Position numbers and translations under genes: made by a program
Shown here: in pieces, positions 8,018 to 17,425 of the stretch
How the letters are laid out: each line of letters opens with the position of its first letter
How positions within the stretch are numbered: position 1 is the first letter of the stretch
Assembly: GCF_003399645.1 (NCBI RefSeq)
Contig: NZ_NBXD01000002.1
Coordinates: 186,001-250,000, forward strand
DNA length: 64,000 bases
From: Subtercola boreus
Lineage (GTDB): Bacteria > Actinomycetota > Actinomycetes > Actinomycetales > Microbacteriaceae
Reading direction: 5' to 3'
The notes under the pieces: model-generated
What the model saw: the letters and a program-made list of their open reading frames with translations, nothing else
What the model was told of the DNA's origin: nothing
Databases searched by the model: none

Positions 8018-10152
8018 TGACCAGCAGCACTCTCCCCAGACCCTCCGCGCCCACCGCGCACGGGGGTACCGCCCAGCTGAACGGGCGCATCCGATCTCTC
8101 GGTCGTTCCTTGATACGCGGCCGGGTGGAGCATGCGGCGTGGGAACGACCGGCGTTCCTCGGGCTTCTGCTGGTCACGGCGATCGCGTACTTCACCAACC
8201 TGACGAGCAGTGGCTATGCAAACGAGTTCTACTCGGCTGCCGTGCAGGCGGGTTCGACGAACTGGGAGGCCTTTCTCTTCGGGTCGTCTGACGCGGGCAA
8301 CTCGATCACCGTCGACAAGCCGCCGGCGTCCCTCTGGGTGATGGCGCTCTCCGTTCGGGTCTTCGGGCTGAGTTCGTTCTCCATCCTCATGCCCGAGGTG
8401 ATCATGGGCCTCGTGACCGTCGCACTGGTCTTCGTCATCGTTCGACGGCACTTCTCGGCGGGCGCGGCGCTGCTCGCCGGCGGTGTGCTGGCGGCGACAC
8501 CGGTTGCGGCGCTGATGTTCCGTTTCAACAACCCCGACGCGTTGCTCGTGCTGCTCATGACCGCATCGGTGTACTTCACCCTGCGGGCGATCGAGAGCGG
8601 GCGGATGCGCTGGCTGCTGCTGGCGGGCACGATGATCGGCTTCGGCTTTCTCACCAAACAGCTCCAGGCGTTCGTGATCCTTCCGCCGCTGGTGCTCGCC
8701 TACGGCTGGGCGGCGCCGGTGACCTTCGGTAAGCGCGTGCTCCGTCTCTTCGCGGCACTCGGCGCCGTCATCGTTTCGGCGGGCTGGTGGGTCGCTCTGG
8801 TCGAGCTCGTACCCGCCTCGATGCGCCCGTACGTCGGCGGTTCGCAGAACAATGACTTTCTCGAGCTCACCTTCGGCTACAACGGCTTCGGCCGCCTCAC
8901 CGGCGCCGAGACCGGCAGTGTGACGGGTGGCGGCGGTGCCACGGCCACCGGAGGGCAGTGGGGTGCGACCGGCATCACCCGCCTCCTCGACGGGGAGTTC
9001 GGCGGCCAGATCGCCTGGCTCATTCCTGCTGCACTCGTGCTGATGGTGACCGGGTTCGTGCTGCTGCGGCGCCAGAAACGGGTGGATGCCCGCCGAGCCA
9101 TTCTCATCATGTTCGGAGGATGGCTGCTGGTGACGGGGCTCGTCTTCAGCTTCATGGCCGGCATCTTCCATGCGTACTACACGGTCGCGCTGGCGCCCGC
9201 CATCGCGGGCACCGTCGGGGCGGGCGCGATCCTGCTGTGGAACACCCGCCGGCGGTTGTGGGCACGCATTGTGCTCGCGGTGGTCGTGCTCGGCACCGGC
9301 GTCTGGGCGTACTCACTGCTCACCCGGGCGACCGACTGGCTGCCGTGGTTGAAGTTCGTGGTTCTCGCGCTCGCCGTGGTGGGGGCCGGGATGCTCGTGG
9401 TGCGCTGGAAACGGCGGGCTCTGCGTGTGGCGACCCTCGCCATCGCGGTCACGGCGTCGCTCCTGGCGCCGACCGCCTACACGATCCAGACGCTGAGCAC
9501 CGCGCACACCGGCTCGATCGTCACGGCGGGGCCGACGGTCGCCTCGTCGACCGGCTTCGGTCGCGGCGGCGGCTTCGGTGGCGCGGGCGGTGGCAGAACG
9601 GGGGGCCAGGGCGGTTTCACTCCGCCCGGCGGAACCGCAGGTGGCACTGCGCCCGGCGGAACCGCGGGTGGAACGACCGGTACCCCGCCGGGCGGTACCG
9701 CCGTCGGCGGAACGACCGGCACCGGTGCGACGGGCACGACGGGTGGCACGGCCCGCGCCCGCGGCGGAGCCGGCGGCGGTGGGCTGCTTGGCGGAGCAAC
9801 CGTCAGCAGCCGGGTCAGCGCGCTGCTTTCGGCGAATGCCTCCGACTACACCTGGGCGGCGGCAGCGGTCGGGTCGCAGAACGCGGCCAGCTACCAGCTC
9901 GCAAGCCAGGCGGCGGTCATGCCGCTCGGTGGGTTCAACGGCAGCGACCCTTCGCCCACCCTCGACGAGTTCAAGGCCTACGTGGCATCGGGCAAGATCC
10001 ATTACTTCATCTCGTCAGGATCGATCGGTGCTTCGAACGGCGGCAGCTCGGTCTCGTCGGAGATCGCGAGCTGGGTGGCCTCGACCTTCACCGCGACGAC
10101 GGTCGACGGCACGACCCTCTACGACCTGACCTCGACCGCCGCGACCAGCTGA
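8017..10152 (+). CDS. GT39/ArnT-like membrane glycosyltransferase with Gly-rich linker and outer domain
   Basis: A 711-residue polytopic membrane protein. The N-terminal 470 residues resemble the ArnT/PMT superfamily, which transfers sugars from polyprenyl-phosphate donors outside the membrane: YANEFYSAAVQAGS and NSITVDKPPASLWVMAL carry the acidic residue expected in the first outer loop, then about 11-12 hydrophobic segments follow. Residues about 510-590 are a Gly/Thr-rich linker (repeated GGTAGGT and PPGGTA units). The last 120 residues form a small soluble domain (NASDYTWAAAAVGSQNAA, HYFISSGSIG) found in actinobacterial members. Coupled to the preceding GT2-GtrA gene. It likely glycosylates an exported protein or wall polymer; the acceptor is unknown. 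Confidence 0.85.
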   Translation: MTSSTLPRPSAPTAHGGTAQLNGRIRSLGRSLIRGRVEHAAWERPAFLGLLLVTAIAYFTNLTSSGYANEFYSAAVQAGSTNWEAFLFGSSDAGNSITVDKPPASLWVMALSVRVFGLSSFSILMPEVIMGLVTVALVFVIVRRHFSAGAALLAGGVLAATPVAALMFRFNNPDALLVLLMTASVYFTLRAIESGRMRWLLLAGTMIGFGFLTKQLQAFVILPPLVLAYGWAAPVTFGKRVLRLFAALGAVIVSAGWWVALVELVPASMRPYVGGSQNNDFLELTFGYNGFGRLTGAETGSVTGGGGATATGGQWGATGITRLLDGEFGGQIAWLIPAALVLMVTGFVLLRRQKRVDARRAILIMFGGWLLVTGLVFSFMAGIFHAYYTVALAPAIAGTVGAGAILLWNTRRRLWARIVLAVVVLGTGVWAYSLLTRATDWLPWLKFVVLALAVVGAGMLVVRWKRRALRVATLAIAVTASLLAPTAYTIQTLSTAHTGSIVTAGPTVASSTGFGRGGGFGGAGGGRTGGQGGFTPPGGTAGGTAPGGTAGGTTGTPPGGTAVGGTTGTGATGTTGGTARARGGAGGGGLLGGATVSSRVSALLSANASDYTWAAAAVGSQNAASYQLASQAAVMPLGGFNGSDPSPTLDEFKAYVASGKIHYFISSGSIGASNGGSSVSSEIASWVASTFTATTVDGTTLYDLTSTAATS

Positions 10153-10234
10153 TCCGGCGCAGTGCCGCTGATCCCGCAGCGTCTCGCTGGCCCAGCGGCA
10201 CCCGGCGGATAGGCTGGCGGCGACGGAGTGAGAG

Positions 10235-11110
10235 GTGTTGCCGGTGGGTCGCGTGTTTGTGGTGGGTTCGTTGAACGTCGATTCCGTGGTGCGTGTGGAG
10301 CGGCATCCCTCGCCCGGAGAGACCCTGATGGGCGGCGACCTGACCACCTTCTGGGGTGGCAAGGGCGCGAATCAGGCGGTTGCTGCGGCACAGGCGGGGG
10401 CCGACGTCGTCTTCATCGGCCGGGTCGGTGACGACACCGAGGGCGCCGAGTACCGCACCCGGCTCGCGTCGCGATCCATCGACGTTCGACCGCTCACCGT
10501 CACCCGTGGGGTCTCGACCGGTCACGCCATGATCGCGGTCGCCGACAGCGGCGAGAACACCATCATCGTGTCACCGGGAGCCAATGCGCGGGTGACGATC
10601 GACGATCTCGAAGTGCTCCGCGGCGTCGGCGGGGTCTCGACCACCGACACGGTGTTCGACTCAGAACCGTCGGGTATCACGAAGGACGATGTGCTGCTGG
10701 CCTCGCTCGAGCTGGATTTCGACGTGGTCTCCGAGGCCATCCGCATCGCCGCTGGAGCGGGAGCGCGGGTGGTGCTGAACCTTGCACCGTTCGCCGTGCT
10801 CGATGCCGAGGTGCTGGCGCTCGCCGACCCGGTGATCGTCAACGAGCACGAGGCGGAACAGCTTCGAGCGTCGGGAGCCGCGCCCGACTCGTTGCTCGTG
10901 ACCCTGGGCTCGGAAGGGTCGCGGTGGGCGGATACGGATGTCGCGGCATCCCGAGTCGCCGAAGTCGTCGACACCACCGGGGCGGGCGACACCTACTGCG
11001 GAACTCTCGCGGCCCGCCTGGCGGCGGGAGACGACCGACGCCAGGCCATGGAGGCCGCCAGTGCAGCCGCCGCCCGCTCCGTGGGCTGGCTGGGAGCCCA
11101 GCCCGCCTGA
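10235..11110 (+). CDS. PfkB-family sugar kinase (ribokinase-like)
   Basis: A 291-residue kinase using ATP to phosphorylate a sugar. Both PfkB signatures are present: FWGGKGANQAVAAA near residues 35-48 and DTTGAGDTYCGTLAARLA near the C terminus, containing the catalytic Asp (commonly GAGDAF; here GAGDTY). The substrate-side NVDSVVRVERHPSPGETL fits ribokinase. A short insert (STTDTVFDSEPSGITKDD) lies after the central strand. GTG at 10235 opens the longest frame, but GTG at 10244 sits 8 nt after GAGG and is at least as good. TAGGCT at 10210-10215 is a likely -10 box. It stands alone, so the substrate (ribose, another pentose, or a nucleoside) is uncertain. Confidence 0.8.
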   Translation: MLPVGRVFVVGSLNVDSVVRVERHPSPGETLMGGDLTTFWGGKGANQAVAAAQAGADVVFIGRVGDDTEGAEYRTRLASRSIDVRPLTVTRGVSTGHAMIAVADSGENTIIVSPGANARVTIDDLEVLRGVGGVSTTDTVFDSEPSGITKDDVLLASLELDFDVVSEAIRIAAGAGARVVLNLAPFAVLDAEVLALADPVIVNEHEAEQLRASGAAPDSLLVTLGSEGSRWADTDVAASRVAEVVDTTGAGDTYCGTLAARLAAGDDRRQAMEAASAAAARSVGWLGAQPA

Positions 11111-11210
11111 TCCCCCGACCGGTGCGCGGCGGGTGCGACAGCACCTTGGGCGGGCCCGCGGCACCGGCCATGGCGATCGGTGCCCCCCGCGCAGCATTCC
11201 CTCCGCTGGC

Positions 11211-11255
11211 ATCCGACGGCATCCGACGGCATCCGACGGCATCCGACGGCATCCG
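11211..11255. repeat. 10-bp tandem repeat (ATCCGACGGC, 4.5 copies)
   Basis: ATCCGACGGC is repeated exactly at 11211, 11221, 11231 and 11241, then ATCCG. It lies in the 260-bp gap between the kinase and alcohol dehydrogenase genes, which otherwise shows no gene. Confidence 0.95.
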
Positions 11256-11358
11256 CCAGGATGACTTCGCCCAGCGTGAGATGCTGATCACTACCCGCGA
11301 CTGAAACCTGCCCGCGACCGACACCCGCCCACGCCGAGCGGTGCGGCCGGGCATCTGC

Positions 11359-11364
11359 GAAAGT
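11359..11364 (+). promoter_or_regulatory. Possible -10 box of the leaderless alcohol dehydrogenase gene
   Basis: GAAAGT, with the key A at position 2 and T at position 6, ends 6 nt before ATG 11371. Confidence 0.35.
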
Positions 11365-11370
11365 GGTGAC

Positions 11371-12498
11371 ATGACTACGACGTCCAGCGGCATCCGGATC
11401 ACCGGCGCAGTGCTCGAAGAGATCGGTCGCCCGGGCCCCTACGCCACATCCCGCCCGCTCAGCATCTCCGAGCTTCACCTCGCCCCGCCGCGCTCCGAGG
11501 AGGTTCTGGTGCGCATCGAGGCCGCGGGGCTCTGCCACTCCGATCTCTCGGTGGTCGACGGCAACCGCTCCCGGCCCGTGCCGATGCTGCTCGGTCACGA
11601 GGCGGCCGGCACCATCGAAGAGGTGGGGCCGGATGTTTCGGGCCACCGCGTCGGCGATCGGGTGGTCATGACGTTCCTGCCCCGGTGCGGTCACTGCGCG
11701 GGGTGCGCGACCGACGGCATCCGGCCCTGCATCAACGGGTCGGCATCGAACGGCGCGGGCACCCTTCTCGGCGGCGGATCGCGCCTCGAACGCACGGGCT
11801 CGCCCGTGCACCACCACCTCGGCGTCTCGGCCTTCGCCACGCACGCTGTCGTCTCGACGCACTCCATCGTGCCGATCGACGACGACGTGCCGGCAGATCT
11901 CGCGGCGGTTCTGGGCTGCGCCGTGCTCACCGGCGGCGGCGCCGTCATCAACGCCGCCCGCCCGGCACCCGGCGACACGGTCATCGTGGTGGGCCTCGGC
12001 GGGGTGGGCATGGCGGCCCTCATCACAGCGCTCGCGCTCGACGACATCTCGGTGATCGCAGTCGACGCGCTGCAGGCCAAGCTCGACGTGGCGCTCGAGT
12101 TGGGTGCGGTCGCCGCCTACACGCCGACGGATGCTGCGGAAGCGGGCATCCGCGCAACCTCCGTCATCGAAGCGGCAGGCAGCGCCCGTGCTCTCGAGGC
12201 GGCAATCTCGTTCACCGACGCCGGCGGACGCACCGTGACGGTCGGACTCCCCGCCCCCGACGCCCGCGTGAGCTTCTCGCCGACGGCGCTCGTGGCCGAG
12301 GGCCGCTCCATCATCGGAAGCTACCTCGGTTCAGCGGTACCGAGCCGCGACATCCCGATCTTCGTCGACCTCTGGCGAAGCGGTCGCCTGCCCGTCGAAC
12401 GCCTGGTCTCGTCGCACATCGCCCTCGCCGACATCAACGAGGGCATGGACGCCCTCTCCCGCGGCGAGGCCATCCGCCAAATCATCGACTTCGCCTGA
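11371..12498 (+). CDS. Zinc-dependent alcohol dehydrogenase (MDR superfamily)
   Basis: A 375-residue class-III-like zinc alcohol dehydrogenase that oxidises alcohols or reduces aldehydes with NAD(P). The catalytic zinc ligands are in AAGLCHSDLSVV and LLGHEAAG; the structural zinc motif CGHCAGCATDGIRPC is complete. The Rossmann motif GLGGVGMAALI is followed by Asp (VIAVDALQ), favouring NAD over NADP. The start at MTTTSSG is chosen for the -10-like GAAAGT 6 nt upstream, suggesting a leaderless mRNA. There are no functional neighbours. A thiol-dependent formaldehyde dehydrogenase or a general short-chain alcohol dehydrogenase are the two readings I cannot separate. Confidence 0.85.
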   Translation: MTTTSSGIRITGAVLEEIGRPGPYATSRPLSISELHLAPPRSEEVLVRIEAAGLCHSDLSVVDGNRSRPVPMLLGHEAAGTIEEVGPDVSGHRVGDRVVMTFLPRCGHCAGCATDGIRPCINGSASNGAGTLLGGGSRLERTGSPVHHHLGVSAFATHAVVSTHSIVPIDDDVPADLAAVLGCAVLTGGGAVINAARPAPGDTVIVVGLGGVGMAALITALALDDISVIAVDALQAKLDVALELGAVAAYTPTDAAEAGIRATSVIEAAGSARALEAAISFTDAGGRTVTVGLPAPDARVSFSPTALVAEGRSIIGSYLGSAVPSRDIPIFVDLWRSGRLPVERLVSSHIALADINEGMDALSRGEAIRQIIDFA

Positions 12499-12581
12499 CG
12501 CGGCCCCGCCCGTCCCGCCCCCCGCGCGCCGCATCCTCCCACCCCCCGCGTCCTCTCGCCGCATCCCCGGGCTGCGCCCCT

Positions 12582-12631
12582 TTTTGCGCAAAAGCACCCA
12601 TAACCGCGCGGTTGGGTGCTTTTGCGCAAAA
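12582..12631. repeat. Palindromic repeat element, copy 2 (bidirectional terminator-like)
   Basis: Arms 12582-12600 and 12613-12631 are exact reverse complements over 19 bp (TTTTGCGCAAAAGCACCCA), and the loop holds the self-palindrome AACCGCGCGGTT. The inner stem is flanked by AAAA and TTTT. It lies between the convergent alcohol dehydrogenase and rhaB genes. The rest of 12499-12708 is GC-rich with no gene. Confidence 0.88.
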
Positions 12632-12708
12632 GGTGCCTTGCCGAGCCTGCGGCATCCTCCCGCGCGCATCCCGCCCGAGCGCACAATGTGCCGCGCCCGG
12701 GAGCGCGG

Positions 12709-14223
12709 TCAGCGCGCGGGGGTGTACCTGACGGGCGGGAAGGACGCCGCGACGAGGGCACGCAGGGCAGCGAGGTCGCCCGAGATGAGGCCTCGTGCCC
12801 GCGCCTGCAGCAGCACGTTGCCGATCGCGGTCGCCTCGACGGGGCCGGCGAGCACGGGCAGCCCGGTGCGGTCGGCGGTGAGCTGGCAGAGGAGTGCGTT
12901 CTGCGATCCGCCACCGACGATGTGGATGGTGCGCACCACCTTCCCCGACAGCACGCCCGCCTGCCGCAAGGACACGGCGTACGCGTCGGCGAGGCTCTCG
13001 AGAATGCTCCGCGCGAACTCCGCCGGCGTCTCCGGAGCGGGCAGCCCGTGCTCGACGCACCATGCTGCAATGCGCGCGGGCATGTCGCCGGGCGCGATGA
13101 GCACCGGGTCGCCCGCGTCGAAGACCGCGACGGGGGTCGTGATGGCGGCCGCCTGCTCGAGCAGGTCGGCGAGCGGGATGCTCGTTCCGAGCCGTTCCCA
13201 GGTGCGCACCGATTCCGACAGCAGCCAGAGCCCTGAGACGTTCTGCAGGAACCGCACGCGGCCATCCACTCCGCCCTCGTTCGTGAAGTTGGCGGCGCGG
13301 CTCTCGTCGCTGACCACCGGATGCTCGAGCTCGACCCCGACGAGCGACCACGTTCCGCTCGAGATGTAGGCGAAGTCCTCGCCCGTGGCCGGAACCGCCA
13401 GCACGGCCGAGGCGGTGTCGTGCGATCCGACGGCCGTGACGCGAAGGCCGGCCGGCGCACCGATCTCTGCGGTGACGCTCGGGAGCAGCATCCCGATCGT
13501 TTCACCCGGTTCGATCAGCGGAGGGAAGAGGTGGCGGGGGAGTCGCAGCTTCGCGATCAGCTCATCGTTCCACTCGCGCGTGTGCACGTCGAAGAGCCCG
13601 GTCGTCGAGGCATTCGTACTCTCCGCCCTGCGTTCGCCTGTCAACCAGAAGGCGATGAGGTCGGGGATGAGGAGGAGGGTGTCGGTCAGATCCAGCGCAT
13701 CCAGGCCCGCCTGCGCACGCGCTCTCGCACTCGCATCCGGGGCTGCCTCCGGCGCTACTTCAGCGTCGATCCGTTCGGCGGCCAGTTGGTAGACGGTGTT
13801 GAAGGGGAGGAATTGCAGGCCGCTGCCGCGGTAGAGCTCAGCCTGGCCGACGAGGGCGTGGGTGGCCTCAACGCCGACCGCAGTGCGGTCGTCGCGGTAG
13901 TGGAACGGGTTGCCGAGCATCCGGTCACCGCGCAGCAGCGCGTAGTCGACGGCCCAGGAGTCGACCGCGATGCTCGAGATGCCGGGCTCTCGTCGCACGG
14001 CCTCGGTGAGCCCGTCGATCACGTTGCGGTAGAGCTCGAGGATGTTCCAGTGCAGCCCGTCGATGGTGCGCACAGGCACGTTCGCAAAGCGCGCCACGGG
14101 CTCGAGCCGAATGCCTGTGGGCCCGACATACCCGAGCATGACCCGCCCACTTGTCGCCCCCAGATCGACGGCGGCGACAACGCCCTGCCCGCCCGCCGCC
14201 CCCACCACATCATGCGTGCTCAC
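12709..14223 (-). CDS. rhaB: Rhamnulokinase
   Basis: A 504-residue FGGY-family kinase that phosphorylates L-rhamnulose to L-rhamnulose 1-phosphate. The N-terminal ATPase fold starts AAVDLGATSGRVMLGYV. GLHWNILELY, SIAVDSWAVDYALL and NPFHYRD are typical of RhaB, and the C-terminal IHIVGGGSQNALLCQLTADR is the FGGY adenosine motif. The GTG start overlaps the TGA of rhaEW (GTGA), giving translational coupling; a much longer frame upstream is only out-of-frame rhaEW sequence. It is the last gene of the rhamnose operon, ending near palindromic element copy 2. Confidence 0.94.
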   Translation of the reverse strand: MSTHDVVGAAGGQGVVAAVDLGATSGRVMLGYVGPTGIRLEPVARFANVPVRTIDGLHWNILELYRNVIDGLTEAVRREPGISSIAVDSWAVDYALLRGDRMLGNPFHYRDDRTAVGVEATHALVGQAELYRGSGLQFLPFNTVYQLAAERIDAEVAPEAAPDASARARAQAGLDALDLTDTLLLIPDLIAFWLTGERRAESTNASTTGLFDVHTREWNDELIAKLRLPRHLFPPLIEPGETIGMLLPSVTAEIGAPAGLRVTAVGSHDTASAVLAVPATGEDFAYISSGTWSLVGVELEHPVVSDESRAANFTNEGGVDGRVRFLQNVSGLWLLSESVRTWERLGTSIPLADLLEQAAAITTPVAVFDAGDPVLIAPGDMPARIAAWCVEHGLPAPETPAEFARSILESLADAYAVSLRQAGVLSGKVVRTIHIVGGGSQNALLCQLTADRTGLPVLAGPVEATAIGNVLLQARARGLISGDLAALRALVAASFPPVRYTPAR

Positions 14224-16256
14224 CGCAGGAACGCCGCCGCCACGCCCGCATCCACCGGCACGTGCAGCCCTGTGGTGTGCGACAGGTCCTCCCCGGTCAG
14301 CACGGCCACCGCGTTCGCCACGTTCTCGGGCAGCACCTCGCGCCCGAGGAGGGTGCGCTTGGCGTAGTAGGCACCGAGGTCCTCCTCGGCCACGCCGTAC
14401 ACGGCCGCACGCTTCGCGCCCCAGCCGCCCGCGAAGATGCCCGATCCGCGCACCACCCCGTCGGGGTTGATGCCGTTCACCTTGACTCCGTACTCCCCGA
14501 GCTCGGCCGCGAGCAACCTCACCTGGTGCGCTTGGTCGGCCTTCGTCGCCGAGTAGGCGATGTTGTTCGGGCCCGCGAACACCGAGTTCTTCGACGAGAT
14601 GTACACGATGTCGCCGCCCATTCCCTGGTCGATCAGCACCCGGGCTGCCGCCCGCGACACCATGAACGACCCCTTGGCCATCACATTGTGCTGAAGGTCC
14701 CAGTCTGCGTCGGTGGTCTCGAGCAGGGACTTCGAGAGCGACAGCCCGGCGTTGTTCACGACGAGGTCGAGGCCGCCGAAGGCGAGCAGCGCAGTATCCA
14801 CCGCGGCCTGGATGTCGACCGCCGACGTCACATCGGCGCGAACCCCGATGGCGACATCGGTCGAACCGAGCGCGGCCGCAGCATCCTGGGCCTTCTGCAG
14901 GTCGAGGTCCGCGATGACGACGCACGCGCCCTCTTTCGCGAGCCGTGTGGCGATGGCCTTGCCGATTCCGGATGCCGCACCCGTCACCAGGGCGATGCGC
15001 GTGGCGTGCGACGCAGGCTTCGGCAGGCGTGCGAGCTTGGCCTCTTCGAGCGCCCAGTACTCGATGCGGAACTTCTCCGACTCATCGATCGGCGCATAGG
15101 TAGAGATCGATTCGGCCCCGCGCATCACGTTGATCGCGTTGATGTAGAACTCTCCCGCGACCCGCGCGGTCTGCGCTTTCGCGCCGTAAGAGAACATCCC
15201 CACGCCCGGAATCAGCACGATCGCCGGGTCGGCGCCGCGCATTGCCGGGCTGTCGGGCGAGGCGTTGCGGTCGTAGTACGCCGCGTAGTCCTCACGGTAG
15301 GTCGCGTGCAGTTCCTTCAGCCGCGCTGCCGAATCCTCGACCGAGGCCGTCGCCGGCAGGTCCAGGATGAGCGGCTTCACCTTGGTGCGCAGGAAGTGGT
15401 CGGGGCAGCTGGTGCCGAGAGCGCCGAGACGCGGATGCTCTGCGGCACCCAGGAAGTCGAGCACGACGTCGGCATCGGTGAACGACCCGATCATCGGCTT
15501 GTCGGTTGAGGCCAGACCCCGGATGATCGGGGCGAGCGCCGCTGCCTTGGCCCGCCGTTCGGCGGGGTCGAGTGCGGCGTATCCGTCGAGCGCCGGCCCG
15601 AAGGGATCAGCCGTCCCGTGCTCCTCTATATAGGAGGCAGCGGTCTCGATGATCCACAGCGAGTTGGCCTCGGCCTCGTCGGAGCTGTCGCCCCACGCGG
15701 TGATGCCGTGTCCGCCGAGGATACAGCCGATGGCATCCGGGTTCGCCGCCTTGATTGCGGCGATGTCGAGCCCGAGCTGGAACCCGGGGCGCCGCCACGG
15801 CACCCAGACCACGCGGTCGCCGAAGATGGTGGCGGTGAGAGCTTCGCCGTCGGCGGCGGTCGCGATGGCGATACCCGAGTCGGGGTGCAGGTGGTCGACG
15901 TGGGCCGCATCCAGCAGCGCGTGCATGGCGGTGTCGATCGACGGCGCCGCCCCGCCCTTGCCGAACAGGGTGTGGTCGAACGCGGCGACCATCTCGTCCT
16001 CGTGCTCGATCCCCCGGTACACACCCTGGAGGGAACGGACCCGGTCGACGCGCAGCACGGCGAGACCGGGTTCCTTCAGGGTGCCGAGGTCGCCGCCGGA
16101 GCCCTTCACCCAGAGAAGTTCGACATCCTCACCCGTCACCGGGTCGCGCTCGAGCCCCTTCGCCGACGTATTGCCGCCGGCGTAGTTCGTGTTCCTCGGG
16201 TCGCTCCCGAGCCTGTTCGACCGGGCGATCAGCGCGGCGGCGGCTTCGTTCGTCAT
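14220..16256 (-). CDS. rhaEW: Bifunctional rhamnulose-1-phosphate aldolase / short-chain lactaldehyde dehydrogenase
   Basis: A 678-residue fusion. The N-terminal class-II aldolase/adducin domain (about residues 1-240: NTNYAGGNTSAK, VKGSGGDLGT, DHLHPDSGIA with metal-binding histidines, LGGHGITAWG) cleaves rhamnulose 1-phosphate into dihydroxyacetone phosphate and L-lactaldehyde. The C-terminal SDR domain (about 425-678) has TGAASGIG for cofactor binding, NNAG, and YSATK with the catalytic Tyr and Lys. It oxidises lactaldehyde to lactate. Lactate produced here could feed the lldD enzyme at 4.2 kb. It starts 2 bp after the rhaI stop and overlaps rhaB by GTGA. Confidence 0.93.
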   Translation of the reverse strand: MTNEAAAALIARSNRLGSDPRNTNYAGGNTSAKGLERDPVTGEDVELLWVKGSGGDLGTLKEPGLAVLRVDRVRSLQGVYRGIEHEDEMVAAFDHTLFGKGGAAPSIDTAMHALLDAAHVDHLHPDSGIAIATAADGEALTATIFGDRVVWVPWRRPGFQLGLDIAAIKAANPDAIGCILGGHGITAWGDSSDEAEANSLWIIETAASYIEEHGTADPFGPALDGYAALDPAERRAKAAALAPIIRGLASTDKPMIGSFTDADVVLDFLGAAEHPRLGALGTSCPDHFLRTKVKPLILDLPATASVEDSAARLKELHATYREDYAAYYDRNASPDSPAMRGADPAIVLIPGVGMFSYGAKAQTARVAGEFYINAINVMRGAESISTYAPIDESEKFRIEYWALEEAKLARLPKPASHATRIALVTGAASGIGKAIATRLAKEGACVVIADLDLQKAQDAAAALGSTDVAIGVRADVTSAVDIQAAVDTALLAFGGLDLVVNNAGLSLSKSLLETTDADWDLQHNVMAKGSFMVSRAAARVLIDQGMGGDIVYISSKNSVFAGPNNIAYSATKADQAHQVRLLAAELGEYGVKVNGINPDGVVRGSGIFAGGWGAKRAAVYGVAEEDLGAYYAKRTLLGREVLPENVANAVAVLTGEDLSHTTGLHVPVDAGVAAAFLR

Positions 16257-16258
16257 GG

Positions 16259-17425
16259 TTACGCTCCCCAGCCGGCTTGCACTCCACCGGCACGTTGTTC
16301 TGCGATCGTCTTCTGGTATCCGGATGCCGCGTAGGCGGCCATGGGGTCGGCGGGCAGGCCGCGCGACTCGCGCCAGGCGGCGAGGTCACCGCGAACGTCG
16401 GTGTAGAACGCGTCCATCAGGATGCCGTTGGCACCGAGCACGTCACCGGCGGTCTGGGCTGCGTCGAGCGCGGAACGGTCGACGAGCAGCGCACGCGCCG
16501 TCATCTCCTGCACGTTCAGCACCGAGCGGATCTGCCCCGGGATCTTGTCTTCGACGTTGTGGCACTGGTCGAGCATGAACGCCACCGGCGAGTCGGGGCC
16601 GTAGCCGCCGCCCCGCACGACCTCGACGAGGATGCGGAACAGCTGGAACGGATCGGCCGCCCCCACGATCAGGTCGTCGTCGGCGTAGAAGCGGGAGTTG
16701 AAGTCGAACGAACCGAGCTTGCCGAGCCGCAGCAGCTGCATCACGATGAACTCGATGTTCGTACCCGGCGCGTGGTGCCCGGTGTCGAGGCAGACCATCG
16801 CGCGGTCGCCGAGCGCGGAAACCAGGGCGTAGGAGGTTCCCCAGTCGGGAACGTCGGTGTGGTAGAAAGCCGGCTCGAAGAACTTGTACTCCAGCACCAT
16901 GCGCTGGCCTTCACCGATCCGGTCGTAGATCGCGGAGAGCGAGGAAGCCAAGCGATCCTGTCGGCCGCGAAGGTCGCCCTGGCCGGGGTAGTTGGTGCCG
17001 TCGGCGAGCCAGATCTTCAGGTCCTGCGACCCGATCGCTCCCATGATGTCGATGCACTCGTAGTGGTGGTCGATCGCCTTCTGTCGAATGGCAGGATCGA
17101 TGTGCGTGAGGCTGCCGAACTTGTAGTCGTCGTCCTGGAACGTGTTCGAGTTCACCGTGCCGAGCGCCACCCCGTGGTCGGCCGCGAACGCGCTGAGGGC
17201 GGCGTAGTCGTCGACCCTGTCCCACGGGATGTGGATCGCGACCTTGGGCGAGAGCCCGGTGTGCGTGTTCACCTGGGCGGCGTCGGCGATCTTCTCCTGG
17301 GGGGTGCGCGGGGTGCCGGGGGTACCGAACACCTTGAAGCGTGTGCCCGAGTTGCCGAACGCCCAGGACGGCAGCTCGATTGCCTGCGCCTCCAGGTCGG
17401 CAGCGATGTCGCTGAACGTGGTCAT
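16259..17425 (-). CDS. rhaI: L-rhamnose isomerase (RhaI type)
   Basis: A 388-residue TIM-barrel aldose-ketose isomerase, converting L-rhamnose to L-rhamnulose. It is of the Pseudomonas stutzeri/Bacillus RhaI type, not E. coli RhaA. Metal- and substrate-binding elements include KVAIHIPWDRVDDY, MVLEYKFFEPAFYHTDV, MVCLDTGHHAPGTNIEF and the SFDFNSRFYADDDL loop. Length matches the family. The ATG overlaps the rhaM stop (ATGA). It sits between rhaM and rhaEW in the operon. Confidence 0.94.
   Translation of the reverse strand: MTTFSDIAADLEAQAIELPSWAFGNSGTRFKVFGTPGTPRTPQEKIADAAQVNTHTGLSPKVAIHIPWDRVDDYAALSAFAADHGVALGTVNSNTFQDDDYKFGSLTHIDPAIRQKAIDHHYECIDIMGAIGSQDLKIWLADGTNYPGQGDLRGRQDRLASSLSAIYDRIGEGQRMVLEYKFFEPAFYHTDVPDWGTSYALVSALGDRAMVCLDTGHHAPGTNIEFIVMQLLRLGKLGSFDFNSRFYADDDLIVGAADPFQLFRILVEVVRGGGYGPDSPVAFMLDQCHNVEDKIPGQIRSVLNVQEMTARALLVDRSALDAAQTAGDVLGANGILMDAFYTDVRGDLAAWRESRGLPADPMAAYAASGYQKTIAEQRAGGVQAGWGA

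Noticed and set aside
12709-14925. A 738-codon minus-strand frame with rhaB at its end
   Set aside because: Only the part from GTG 14223 is RhaB. The upstream 230 codons are Arg/Gly-rich and lie out of frame inside rhaEW.
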